From Lysobacter capsici (GTDB lineage: Bacteria > Pseudomonadota > Gammaproteobacteria > Xanthomonadales > Xanthomonadaceae), in contig NZ_CP076103.1 of the NCBI RefSeq assembly GCF_018732085.1, forward strand, positions 4,960,001-5,024,000: a DNA stretch of 64,000 nucleotides, written 5' to 3'. Below the pieces are notes generated by a model. It was not told the DNA's origin. It did not search any database and saw nothing but the letters and a program-made list of their open reading frames with translations. Position numbers and translations under genes: made by a program. Positions 27,017 through 34,970 of the stretch are shown piece by piece. The stretch's first letter is position 1, and every line of letters begins with the position of its first letter.

Positions 27017-27409
27017 TTAGCGCTTGGAGAACTGGGTGGCGCGACGGGCTTTGTGCAGACCGACCTTCTTACGCTCGACTTCACGGGCGTCGCGGGTCAT
27101 GAAACCGGCCTTGCGCAGCTCGCTCTTCAACGATTCGTCGTACTCGACCAGCGCGCGGGCGATGCCCAGGCGGATCGCACCGGCCTGGCCGGTGATGCCG
27201 CCGCCGGCGACGGTGACGTTGACGTCGAACTTGTCGGTCGACTGGGTCAGCTCGAGCGGCTGGCGCACGATCATGCGCGCCGTCTCACGGCCGAAGAACT
27301 CTTCGATCGTGCGCTGGTTGATGGTGATCTTGCCCTCGCCCTTGCGCAGGAACACGCGAGCGGTGGAGGACTTGCGGCGACCGGTGCCGTAATTCTGTTG
27401 GATAGCCAT
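27017..27409 (-). CDS. rpsI: 30S ribosomal protein S9
   Basis: A 130-residue ribosomal protein of the small-subunit head whose C-terminal tail reaches the P-site tRNA. Diagnostic features are YGTGRRKSSTARVFL at the N-terminus, VAGGGITGQAGAIRLGIARAL in the middle, and the conserved basic C-terminus ending FSKR. Length and order (rplM then rpsI, 9 bp apart) match the universal bacterial operon. Confidence 0.98.
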   Translation of the reverse strand: MAIQQNYGTGRRKSSTARVFLRKGEGKITINQRTIEEFFGRETARMIVRQPLELTQSTDKFDVNVTVAGGGITGQAGAIRLGIARALVEYDESLKSELRKAGFMTRDAREVERKKVGLHKARRATQFSKR

Positions 27410-27418
27410 GTTCGTACC

Positions 27419-27847
27419 TTAGAAGTCCAGGGGCTGCGGCTGCTGCGCGGCGTGCGGGTGCTCGGAGCCCTTGTAGACCTTGAGCTTGCGGTACATGGCG
27501 CGGCCGAGGGTGTTCTTCGGCAGCATGCCCTTGACGGCGATCTCGATGACGCGCTCGGGATGACGGTCAAGTGCCTGACCCAGCGACTCGCTCTTCAGGT
27601 TGCCGACGTAACCGGTGAACCGGTAGTACATCTTGTCCTGCAGCTTCTTGCCGGTGACCACGATCTTTTCGGCGTTGATCACCACCAGGTAATCGCCGGT
27701 ATCGATATGCGGGGTGTAGACGGGCTTGTGCTTGCCGCGCAGACGGCGCGCGAGTTCGGTGCACAAGCGGCCGAGCGTTTTGCCCGACGCGTCGACGATG
27801 TACCAGTCGCGCTGGACGGTCTCGTTCTTGGCGGAGAAAGTCTTCAT
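27419..27847 (-). CDS. rplM: 50S ribosomal protein L13
   Basis: A 142-residue large-subunit protein with the canonical VQRDWYIVDASGKTLGRL start, HIDTGDYLVVINAEKI core and KGMLPKNTLGRAM signature. It is the first gene of the rplM-rpsI operon; the start at 27847 follows AAAAGAG by 5 nt. The 180-bp divergent gap to the Fe-S protein gene should contain its promoter and leader, but no standard L13 leader fold could be confirmed by eye. Confidence 0.98.
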   Translation of the reverse strand: MKTFSAKNETVQRDWYIVDASGKTLGRLCTELARRLRGKHKPVYTPHIDTGDYLVVINAEKIVVTGKKLQDKMYYRFTGYVGNLKSESLGQALDRHPERVIEIAVKGMLPKNTLGRAMYRKLKVYKGSEHPHAAQQPQPLDF

Positions 27848-28027
27848 GAAAACTCTTTTAGTGGGTGCAGATGGTCGGGCTGATTCCGCTGGACCGGCCC
27901 TCGCGAGGAGAGATTCGACCCGGGAACTTCGCCGCGCGTTGTAAAGGCGGAACGTGAAGAGGCGAGATGATAGCGGGCTTATTCAGCCGCCGCAAGTCGA
28001 CCCGACCCCCATGCTAGCATTCTGAAC

Positions 28028-29200
28028 ATGCCTGCCGCGCCCCGGATTTCCGCCGATCCCACCGATCCGCTGGTGGCGCTGGCCGACCGCTGCGTCCAGT
28101 GCGGCCTGTGCCTGCCGGCCTGCCCGACCTACGGGCGCGAGCGGCTCGAGGCCGAATCGCCGCGCGGCCGGATCGCGCTGACCCGGGCCTGGGCGCTGGA
28201 CACCATCGCCCCGAGCGCGATCGCCGACACCCACCTCGACCATTGCCTGGGCTGTCGCAGCTGCGAAGCGGTGTGCCCGGCGGGCGTGGAGTATGGGACC
28301 TTGCTGACCCTGGCGCGCCGGCGCCAGCGCGAGCGCCGCCCGGCGGCCTGGCGCCAGCGCCTGATCGAGGCGCTGGCGGCGCGGCCGCGCTGGCTGCGCG
28401 CAGGGCTGGGCCTGTATCGCCTGGCCTACCCCTGGCTGCCGGCGGCCTGGCGGCCGCTGCCGAGACCGCCCCGGGCGGTGGCGATGCCGCTGTCGGCCGG
28501 ATCGACCGCCCCCACTTCGGACCGGGTCGGCCTGTTCGTGGGCTGCGTCGCCGATCGCTACGAAAGCCCGCTGCGCGCGGCTCTGGCGCGGCTGTGCGGC
28601 GCGCTGGGCGTGGTCCTCGACCCGGTTGCTCGGCAGACCTGCTGCGGCGCGCTGCACGCGCATTCGGGCGATGCCGCCCATGCGCAGGCACTGGCCGCGA
28701 GCAACCGCGACGCCTTCGCCGGCCACGCGACCGTGCTGACCCTGGCCAGCGGCTGCCACGACAGCCTCGATCAGGCCCTGGCCGACGGCAGCCGCGCGGT
28801 CGATGCGATCGTCTACCTCGCCGATCGCGCCGAGCGGCTGCGGTTTCGGGCTAGCGCGCAGCGCGTCGCCCTGCACCTGCCCTGCACCCAGCGCAACGTG
28901 GTCAAGTCGGTGCCGGCGCTGCGCCGGCTGCTGGCCGCGGTGCCGGGGCTGCAGGTGATCGAACTGGACAGCGGCTACGGCTGTTGCGGCGCGTCGGGTA
29001 CGCAGATGTTCGCCGATCCGCAGCGCGCGGCGGAGTATCGGGCGCCGCTGATCGAGCAGTTCGAACGCAGCGGAGCGGAGCGGTTGCTCAGCGCGAATAT
29101 CGGCTGCCGGCTGCATCTGGGCAACGGCACGCCACGGCGGGTGCAGCATCCGCTGGAGTTTCTGGCCGAGTGCCTGGAAGAAACGCCGCCCGCCGTGTGA
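28028..29200 (+). CDS. GlcF-like (Fe-S)-binding oxidoreductase subunit
   Basis: A 390-residue protein with two [4Fe-4S] ferredoxin motifs (CVQCGLCLPACP near 22-33 and CLGCRSCEAVCP near 75-86) and two cysteine-rich CCG domains (TCCGALHAH ~200 and GCCGASG ~318). This is the architecture of GlcF, the iron-sulfur subunit of glycolate oxidase, and of related CCG-domain subunits of D-lactate and glycerol-3-phosphate oxidoreductases. No FAD subunit (GlcD/GlcE) is adjacent, so the substrate is unassigned. The gene is divergent from rplM. Start ATG at 28028 is the first in frame. Confidence 0.82.
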   Translation: MPAAPRISADPTDPLVALADRCVQCGLCLPACPTYGRERLEAESPRGRIALTRAWALDTIAPSAIADTHLDHCLGCRSCEAVCPAGVEYGTLLTLARRRQRERRPAAWRQRLIEALAARPRWLRAGLGLYRLAYPWLPAAWRPLPRPPRAVAMPLSAGSTAPTSDRVGLFVGCVADRYESPLRAALARLCGALGVVLDPVARQTCCGALHAHSGDAAHAQALAASNRDAFAGHATVLTLASGCHDSLDQALADGSRAVDAIVYLADRAERLRFRASAQRVALHLPCTQRNVVKSVPALRRLLAAVPGLQVIELDSGYGCCGASGTQMFADPQRAAEYRAPLIEQFERSGAERLLSANIGCRLHLGNGTPRRVQHPLEFLAECLEETPPAV

Positions 29201-29206
29201 ACGCTG

Positions 29207-29285
29207 TTGCAGGAGCGGCTCAGCCCCGACGCTTTTCGATCAGGCCGGAGCGAAAAGCGTCGGGGCTGAGCCCCTCCCACAAAAG
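29207..29285. repeat. GTGG-REP inverted doublet (family B), close-spaced
   Basis: Left arm 29207-29232 is a hybrid (AGGAGCGGCTCAGCCCCGACGC) and right arm 29257-29284 is a full GTGG-REP on the minus strand. The arms are only ~25 bp apart, so the transcript could fold into one long cruciform-like structure immediately after the Fe-S gene. Confidence 0.75.
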
Positions 29286-29419
29286 TCTTGGGGCTTCGCG
29301 GCTTTGGATTTCGGCGGCGTCGCGATCTTCATGCCGCATGGTGCGGCCACGCGGCCACGGACGATTTGTCCACCCCGCTTAACCGACTTCTACGCCGCCC
29401 GCGCCGTAGAATCGGCGGC

Positions 29420-30061
29420 ATGAACGCTCGCACTCTCAATCCCCTGGACCGCGTGCTCAGCGAAGCCCAGCGCGCCCTCGACACGGTATTCGGCGCCCCC
29501 GGCGCCGAGCGCCCGAACCCGGCCGGCAGCACCGCCGAGCTGGTCCTGGAACCGGCCGAGAAGCGCCATTCGGCCGGGCTGATGCGGATCAACCACGTCG
29601 GCGAGGTCTGCGCCCAGGCGCTGTACTGCGGCCAGGCCGCGGTCGCCCGCGACGAGTCCACCCGCGAACACCTGCTCGAAGCCGCGCAGGAAGAGACCGA
29701 CCACCTGGCCTGGTGCGCCGACCGCCTGCGCGAACTCGACAGTCGCCCCAGCCTGCTCAACCCGCTGTGGTACGCGGGCAGCTTCACCATCGGCGTGCTG
29801 GCCGGCCTGCGCGGCGACGGCTGGAACCTGGGCTTCGTGGTCGAAACCGAGCGCCAGGTCGAAGCGCATATCGACGAGCACCTGGAATCGCTGCCCGAAG
29901 GCGACCAGCGCAGCCGCGCGATCCTGCGCACGATGAAGGCCGACGAGGCCCGCCACGCCCAGAACGCCGAAGCGGCCGGCGCGCGGATTCTGCCGATGCC
30001 GGTGCCGACGATCATGGCGGCGGCGTCGAAGTTGATGAAGACGGTGGCTTATCGGGTTTGA
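29420..30061 (+). CDS. coq7: Demethoxyubiquinone (DMQ) hydroxylase Coq7
   Basis: A 213-residue di-iron enzyme that adds the C6 hydroxyl in ubiquinone synthesis at the inner membrane. The ferritin-like bundle carries the ligand motifs: Glu in RINHVGEVCAQALY, EETDHLAW, the Glu in ETERQVEAHIDEHL and DEARHAQ. The hydrophobic membrane-dipping helix is FTIGVLAGL. The start at 29420 gives the usual N-terminus; upstream in-frame sequence to 29288 is non-coding in style. The stop is followed at once by a 7-bp satellite and then a terminator. Confidence 0.94.
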   Translation: MNARTLNPLDRVLSEAQRALDTVFGAPGAERPNPAGSTAELVLEPAEKRHSAGLMRINHVGEVCAQALYCGQAAVARDESTREHLLEAAQEETDHLAWCADRLRELDSRPSLLNPLWYAGSFTIGVLAGLRGDGWNLGFVVETERQVEAHIDEHLESLPEGDQRSRAILRTMKADEARHAQNAEAAGARILPMPVPTIMAAASKLMKTVAYRV

Positions 30062-30066
30062 GGGCT

Positions 30067-30135
30067 GGGAACCGGGAACCGGGAACCGGGAACCGGGAAC
30101 CGGGAACCGGGAACCGGGAACCGGGAACCGGGAAC
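30067..30135. repeat. Heptamer satellite GGGAACC, 9.9 copies
   Basis: Nine perfect tandem GGGAACC units plus six bases of a tenth, starting 6 bp after the coq7 stop. Perfect identity suggests recent slippage expansion. It precedes the coq7 terminator, so it is transcribed as part of the coq7 3' UTR. Confidence 0.97.
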
Positions 30136-30145
30136 AGCATGAGCG

Positions 30146-30173
30146 CAAAAGCCCGCCATTGGCGGGCTTTTGC
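30146..30173 (+). terminator. Rho-independent terminator of coq7
   Basis: An 11-bp stem AAAAGCCCGCC/GGCGGGCTTTT with loop ATT, followed by GCTTTT, 85 bp after the coq7 stop. Confidence 0.93.
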
Positions 30174-30284
30174 TTTTAGAGAGCACGCCGGCGGCGGGCT
30201 GTTCCGCGCCCAGGCAGTTCCGCCCGCGGCCGGGTGTCGCGCCCAGACGTCCTCGCCATCAAGCGCCGCGGACACGCCTGCCGC

Positions 30285-30415
30285 GATCCGCTCCCTCTCC
30301 CGCTTGCGGGAGAGGGCTGGGGTGAGGGCCTGCGGCAGAGCGACGGGACATCGGATTAAACCGCGCCTGCGGCGCCCTCACCCCGACCCTCTCCCGCAAG
30401 CGGGAGAGGGAGACG
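30285..30415. repeat. CTCTCCCGC hairpin pair (family A)
   Basis: Two facing palindromes, CCCTCTCCCGCTTGCGGGAG.. at 30293-30318 and its partner near 30388-30413, with GGGGTGAGGGC linkers pointing inwards. The rest of 30174-30540 shows no gene. Confidence 0.8.
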
Positions 30416-30540
30416 ATCGGCGCGGTAGCTGGGGGCGACCCGCGCCGCGCTGCGGCTGCATGAAATCAGTCAGGCCCGCGCCCAATCCCCTGCTGCGCCG
30501 CAGCGCCCGACCCCACGCCTGCGCCGCCCTCAGCACAACG

Positions 30541-30568
30541 AAAAAGGCCGGCTTGCGCCGGCCTTTTT
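30541..30568. terminator. Bidirectional terminator between coq7 and speD
   Basis: A 12-bp stem AAAAAGGCCGGC/GCCGGCCTTTTT with loop TTGC gives a U tract on both strands. It lies 80 bp beyond the speD stop and serves the convergent pair. Confidence 0.93.
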
Positions 30569-30647
30569 CCTTAACCATTCAGCGGACCGTGATCGGAACC
30601 GGCTCGAACTCAAGCCAATCCCAGCGCCCGAATCCCCAATCCCGGCC

Positions 30648-31442
30648 TCAATCAGCCAGATTGCGCCCGTGATACAGCTCCTCGATCTCCCGACGCAGCC
30701 GCGCTTCGATCTTCATGCGCTCCTTGAACGAGAGGTTCTTGGCCTTCTCCTCGAACAGGTAGGTGTCGAGGTCGAATTCCTTCAGGTGCATCTTCGTGTG
30801 GAAGATATTTTCCTGGTAGACGTTGACGTCGAGCATCTCGTAGCGCGACTTCACGTTCTTGGCCAGGTAGTCCTGGATCGAGTTGATCTTGTGATCGATG
30901 TAGTGCTTGCGGCCCTTGATGTCGCGGGTGAAGCCACGGACGCGGTAGTCCATGATCACGATGTCCGACTCGAGGCTTTCGATCAGGTAATTCAAGGCCT
31001 TGAGCGGCGAAATCACCCCGCAGGTGGCCACGTCGATATCGGCGCGGAAGGTCGCGATGCCGCTGTCTGGGTGGGTTTCCGGGTAGGTATGGACGGTGAT
31101 GTGCGACTTGTCCATGTGCGCGACCACGGCATCGGAGATGACGTCCTTGCCGGCCGCCTTCTTGTCGATCACCGGCTCTTCCGAGATCAGGATCGTCACC
31201 GACGCGCCCTGGGGGTCGTAATCCTGGCGGGCGATATTGAGGATATTCGCGCCGATGATCTCAGCCACATCCGTGAGGATCTGGGTGAGGCGGTCGGCGT
31301 TGTAAGCCTCGTCGATGTATTCGATATACCGACGGCGCTCGTCTTCGGAGGCCGCGAAGCAAACATCGTAAATATTGAACGAGAGGGCCTTGGTGAGGTT
31401 GTTGAAACCCTGCAACCGCAGGCGCGGCAACGGCTTGACCAC
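30648..31442 (-). CDS. speD: S-adenosylmethionine decarboxylase proenzyme
   Basis: A 264-residue pyruvoyl enzyme of the E. coli type that makes decarboxylated SAM for spermidine synthesis. The self-cleavage site is K112-S113 in MDKSHITVHTYPE; S113 becomes the pyruvoyl group. The following His, the DVATCG cysteine and the C-terminal NLSFKERMKIEARLRREIEE agree with family length and ends. It is divergent from clp with 217 bp between them and converges on coq7. Confidence 0.96.
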   Translation of the reverse strand: MVKPLPRLRLQGFNNLTKALSFNIYDVCFAASEDERRRYIEYIDEAYNADRLTQILTDVAEIIGANILNIARQDYDPQGASVTILISEEPVIDKKAAGKDVISDAVVAHMDKSHITVHTYPETHPDSGIATFRADIDVATCGVISPLKALNYLIESLESDIVIMDYRVRGFTRDIKGRKHYIDHKINSIQDYLAKNVKSRYEMLDVNVYQENIFHTKMHLKEFDLDTYLFEEKAKNLSFKERMKIEARLRREIEELYHGRNLAD

Positions 31443-31659
31443 TGTAGGAAGATTCCAGTCGGACGGCGAGGGCCGCGATTATGAGGCAAACCGCCCCGGG
31501 GGGAAACGCATGGTGTTTTTGGGCTTCGTTGGTGACAAAAGCGTGACCGTCGCTGAACTTCCATCATCGCTCTGTATCGAAGTCCGAGTTTCAACGTCAG
31601 GATTTGCTTCCACAGGCCGTATCGCCCTAAGCTCGGTCGACTGCCAAAGCCGAATCCCA
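31443..31659. promoter_or_regulatory. speD/clp divergent control region
   Basis: 217 bp separating two divergent genes. It contains a direct repeat GTGACAAAAG / GCGTGACC near 31530-31545, which may be a binding site, and a relatively AT-rich stretch (31555-31615) that probably contains the clp promoter. No full Clp/CRP consensus half-site pair could be confirmed. Confidence 0.35.
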
Positions 31660-32349
31660 ATGTCCGCCAACCCGGTAGCTCCCTTGACTGCTCTGCGCCG
31701 AACCAACAGCCCGTTGCTGCCGGATGGCGCAACGATCGAACGCTTCCTGGCCCATTGCCACCGTCGTCGTTACCCGTCCCGTACGGACGTGTTCCGCCCC
31801 GGCGACCCGGCCAGCACGCTCTATTATGTCGTCTCCGGCTCGGTAAGCATCATTACCGAAGAAGAAGACGGCCGCGAATTGGTCCTGGGCTATTTCGGCC
31901 CCGGCGAGTTCGTAGGCGAACTCGGCCTATTCATCGAAAGCGACCATCGCGAAGTCATCCTGCGCACCCGCGCCACCTGCGAGCTGGCCGAAATCGGCCA
32001 CGAACGCCTGTACGACCTGCTGCTGACCCGGCTGTCGCTGGACGCGCCCAAGCTGCTGTATGCGATCGGCGCACAGATTTCCCGGCGCCTGCTCGACACC
32101 AGCCGCAAGGCCGGCCGCCTGGCCTTCCTCGACGTGACCGACCGCATCGTGCGCGCCCTGCACGATCTGGCCAAGGAACCCGAGGCCATGAGCCATCCGC
32201 AGGGCACTCAGCTGCGGGTGTCGCGCCAGGAGCTTTCGCGCCTGGTCGGCTGCTCGCGTGAAATGGCCGGTCGCGTGCTCAAGAAGCTCCAGGCCGACGG
32301 CAAGCTGCACGCCCGCGGCAAGACCGTCGTCCTCTACGGGACCCGCTAA
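31660..32349 (+). CDS. clp: CRP-family global regulator Clp
   Basis: A 229-residue CRP/FNR-family regulator. Residues ~25-140 form the cyclic-nucleotide-binding beta-barrel (FRPGDPASTLYYVVSGSV, GYFGPGEFVGELGLF), ~140-165 the dimer helix, and ~170-225 the winged helix with recognition helix VSRQELSRLVGCSREMAGRVLKKL. In Xanthomonas Clp responds to cyclic di-GMP and controls secreted enzymes and polysaccharide; in Lysobacter it controls lytic enzymes and antibiotics. Synteny with speD and the trp genes supports orthology. The start at 31660 gives the standard N-terminus; the frame upstream is the control region. Confidence 0.93.
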   Translation: MSANPVAPLTALRRTNSPLLPDGATIERFLAHCHRRRYPSRTDVFRPGDPASTLYYVVSGSVSIITEEEDGRELVLGYFGPGEFVGELGLFIESDHREVILRTRATCELAEIGHERLYDLLLTRLSLDAPKLLYAIGAQISRRLLDTSRKAGRLAFLDVTDRIVRALHDLAKEPEAMSHPQGTQLRVSRQELSRLVGCSREMAGRVLKKLQADGKLHARGKTVVLYGTR

Positions 32350-32355
32350 GCCCCG

Positions 32356-32817
32356 ATGGGACGCATCGCCCCGTCCGTCCAGACCGCACCCTCGGTGCGG
32401 CTGGCGGAGTTGGGCGACGCCAGCGACGTGGCCGGTCTGCTCGGCCACCTCGGCTATCCGTGCACCCGCGACGAAGCCTTCGAGCGGATCATCACCCTGC
32501 AGGACGATGCGCGGCATTACCTGCTGCTGGCCGAAATCGACGGCCACGCCTGCGGCCTGATCGCCAGCCACACCCGCTATTCGCTGACCCACGGCTCCGA
32601 TCTGACCCGGATCACCGCGCTGGTGGTCGCGCCGTCGTGCCACCGCCAGGGCATCGGCCGGCAACTGCTGCGCGAGGTCGAGCGCCGCGCGCGCCGCGAC
32701 GGAGTCAGCCGGATCGAGGTCACCAGCAACGTCAGCCGCCTGGATGCGCACGAGTTCTATCGGCGCTGCGGGTATTCGGACGGGTCGCTGAAGTTCGTGA
32801 AGACGCTGGGCGACTGA
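32356..32817 (+). CDS. GNAT-family N-acetyltransferase
   Basis: A 153-residue single-domain acetyltransferase starting 6 bp after the clp stop, so it is probably co-transcribed. Motif A is clear (ITALVVAPSCHRQGIGRQLL; acetyl-CoA loop RQGIGR), followed by VTSNVSRLDAHEFYRRCGY. The substrate is unknown. Confidence 0.85.
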   Translation: MGRIAPSVQTAPSVRLAELGDASDVAGLLGHLGYPCTRDEAFERIITLQDDARHYLLLAEIDGHACGLIASHTRYSLTHGSDLTRITALVVAPSCHRQGIGRQLLREVERRARRDGVSRIEVTSNVSRLDAHEFYRRCGYSDGSLKFVKTLGD

Positions 32818-33420
32818 GTCGCGCCTTGCCCGGGCCGCTACGCCGCGTCCCGAAGCCCCTGGTCGCAACTTGCCCGATCCCGCCACGCCGCGTCCCGAAG
32901 CCCCTGTAGGAGCGGCGCAAGCCGCGACCGCGCCAATTCGACCATTGCGAACCTCGCCGTAGAACGAGCTACGGGCGGCGCTGCGCCCGGATGAGGGTGC
33001 CTCGGCTGCCGATTGGCCGCGTCGCGGCTTGCGCCGCTCCTACAGGGGTTGCCCGGGCGAGAACGATGCGATCGGGTGGGATCGCTTCGCCGCGAATCTG
33101 CGAGGTCTTTTGTGGGAGGGGGTTCAGCCCCGACGCTTTCCGGTCCGATCGCCTAAAGCTCGCGGATCGCGGGCAGCGCCCGCTAAACCCGAGGCTCGTC
33201 GCGATCTGAGCCGAGAGCGTCGGGGCTCAAGCCCCTCCCACAAAAGACTCCGCGGCCTGCGCAAACAGGCCGATGGTCGCGCGAACGGCAACTCAGCGCG
33301 CGCCGTAGGCGCTGCCGTCTTCGGGGTATCGCTGCGCGGCGGCGCCATCGTGGCCTCGCCAGCGAGCAGCATCAGCCAGCGCCAGCGCCAGCACCGGTGC
33401 CGGTGTCGGCGCCAACGAAT
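32818..33420. repeat. REP-rich gap: GTAG-REP pair then GTGG-REP pair
   Basis: 603 bp without a gene. GTAG-REPs lie at 32905-32938 (plus) and 33015-33045 (minus); a GTGG-REP doublet at 33106-33135 and 33217-33246. The two REP families therefore sit head to tail in one gap between convergent transcripts (acetyltransferase and HAD gene), where they may act as a 3'-end barrier. 33247-33420 shows nothing recognisable. Confidence 0.8.
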
Positions 33421-34179
33421 CTACTGCGCCGACCCCACCGCATCCCCACCCCGCCCCGGGCATCCCCAGTTGAGGATCGGTGTGCCGGCCGGCAGCACGC
33501 GCCGGAACATCTCGACCCGCTTGCGCTTGGGGTTGACCACCACCGGCTTGAGCGCGGCGTGCAGCAGCGGCAGGTCGGCGCTGCTGTCGGAATACGCGAT
33601 CTCGACCGGTGCGGTGAAACCGGCTTCGCGCAGCATCGTCATCTTCATGTACGAGTGGCAGTGGCGGCGGGCGCCCAGCGCGCCCAGGCGCGGGCCGACC
33701 AGGGTGCCGACCACCGGCACGTCCTCGTGCGCGACGAAGCTCAGGATCGCGCGCGCCAGTTCCGGCGGCGCGCCGGTCGCGACCACCACCCGGTCGCCCT
33801 GCTGGCGGTGGTGATGCAGCACGTCCAGCGCGATCGGCAGCAGCCGCGCGCGGATCTGATCGGTATGCAGGCTGACGTAGCGGTCGATCATCCTGTCGAG
33901 CGCGCCGGCGCGATGCACGCCGACCGTACCGACCCAGACGAAGGCCGAAATGCCGACCCGGCGGGTCTTCAGCCACGCCACCATCGGCCCGGCCACCGGC
34001 GCGATCAGCAGCGCCAGCGCCATCCGCCACCACGAGCGCTTGATCAGCCAGGCGAACAGATGGCTGCCCGAATCGCCGTCGTACAAGGTGTGGTCGAAGT
34101 CGAACACGATCAGCGGCGCATCGGCGCGCACCGCGCGAAAACGCGGCGCGGCGACCTCGGCCGGGCGTACCTCGCTCAC
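33421..34179 (-). CDS. HAD-IB family phosphatase
   Basis: A 252-residue haloacid-dehalogenase-type phosphatase. Motif I is VFDFDHTLYDGD (nucleophile first Asp), motif II is VVATGAPPE, and motif III/IV is Lys…YSDSSADLPLL. Two hydrophobic stretches follow motif I (~50-75), common in HAD-IB membrane-associated members. Substrate unknown; the fold resembles phosphoserine phosphatase and PGP phosphatase-like enzymes. The start is GTG at 34179, overlapping the trpC stop as GTGA, so it is the last gene of the trp/cyanophycin transcript. Confidence 0.82.
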   Translation of the reverse strand: MSEVRPAEVAAPRFRAVRADAPLIVFDFDHTLYDGDSGSHLFAWLIKRSWWRMALALLIAPVAGPMVAWLKTRRVGISAFVWVGTVGVHRAGALDRMIDRYVSLHTDQIRARLLPIALDVLHHHRQQGDRVVVATGAPPELARAILSFVAHEDVPVVGTLVGPRLGALGARRHCHSYMKMTMLREAGFTAPVEIAYSDSSADLPLLHAALKPVVVNPKRKRVEMFRRVLPAGTPILNWGCPGRGGDAVGSAQ

Positions 34180-34967
34180 GCCGCGAACAGGCGCTGCAGC
34201 GCCGCGCCTGGGTCGCGTTCGCGCATGAAGCTCTCGCCAACGAGGAAGGTTTCGATCCCGGCCCCGCGCATGCGCGCGACGTCGCCGGCCGTGGCGATGC
34301 CGCTCTCGGTCACCAGGGTGCGGTCGCGCGGCACCGCTTCGCGCAGCGCGATCGAGGTGTCCAGCGACACTTCGAACGTGCGCAGATTGCGGTTGTTGAC
34401 CCCGATCAGCTCGCAGTCGGTCTGCAGCGCGCGTTCGAGTTCGTCGATGTCGTGGACCTCGACCAGCACGTCCATGCCCAGCTCCATCGCCAGCCCGGCC
34501 ATCTCGATCATCGCGCCGTCTTCCAGCGCGGCGACGATCAGCAAGATCGCGTCGGCGCCGATCGTGCGCGCCTCGTAGATCTGGTACGGGTCGATGGTGA
34601 AATCCTTGCGCAGCACCGGCAGCGAGCAGGCCTCGCGCGCTTCGGCCAGGTAGGCGTTGCTGCCCTGGAAGAAATCCACGTCGGTCAGCACCGACAGGCA
34701 GGCCGCGCCGCCGGCCTGGTAGCTGCGCGCGATCTCGCCGGGCTTGAAGTCGGCGCGGATCAGGCCCTTGGACGGGCTGGCTTTCTTGACCTCGGCGATC
34801 ACCGCCGCCTCGCCGGCGGCGTGCTTGCGCTTGATCGCATCGACGAAACCGCGCGCGCGCGGCTGCGAGGCGGCGCGCGCGCGCAGGTCGGCCAGGGAGC
34901 GCACGCGGCTGCGTTGTTCGATTTCCTCGACCTTGCGGGCCAGGATCGTGCGCAAGACATCCGTCAT
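34176..34967 (-). CDS. trpC: Indole-3-glycerol-phosphate synthase
   Basis: A 263-residue TIM-barrel enzyme that closes CdRP to indole-3-glycerol phosphate, the fourth step of tryptophan synthesis. It starts with the family signature LRTILARKVEEIEQR. Active-site segments are visible: VIAEVKKASPSKG (substrate-phosphate Lys), RKDFTIDPYQIYEAR, GVNNRNLRTFEV and ESGI. No PRAI (TrpF) domain is fused. It starts 3 bp after the stop of the CphA-like Mur ligase and overlaps the HAD gene by 4 bp, so its expression depends on the cyanophycin genes unless an internal promoter exists. Confidence 0.96.
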   Translation of the reverse strand: MTDVLRTILARKVEEIEQRSRVRSLADLRARAASQPRARGFVDAIKRKHAAGEAAVIAEVKKASPSKGLIRADFKPGEIARSYQAGGAACLSVLTDVDFFQGSNAYLAEAREACSLPVLRKDFTIDPYQIYEARTIGADAILLIVAALEDGAMIEMAGLAMELGMDVLVEVHDIDELERALQTDCELIGVNNRNLRTFEVSLDTSIALREAVPRDRTLVTESGIATAGDVARMRGAGIETFLVGESFMRERDPGAALQRLFAA

Positions 34968-34970
34968 CGG

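Noticed and set aside
30062..30672. Protein-coding extension through the GGGAACC satellite
   Set aside because: The frame encodes a REPGTGN-type repeat only as a result of the satellite, with no ribosome site; it runs into terminators and a REP-like pair.
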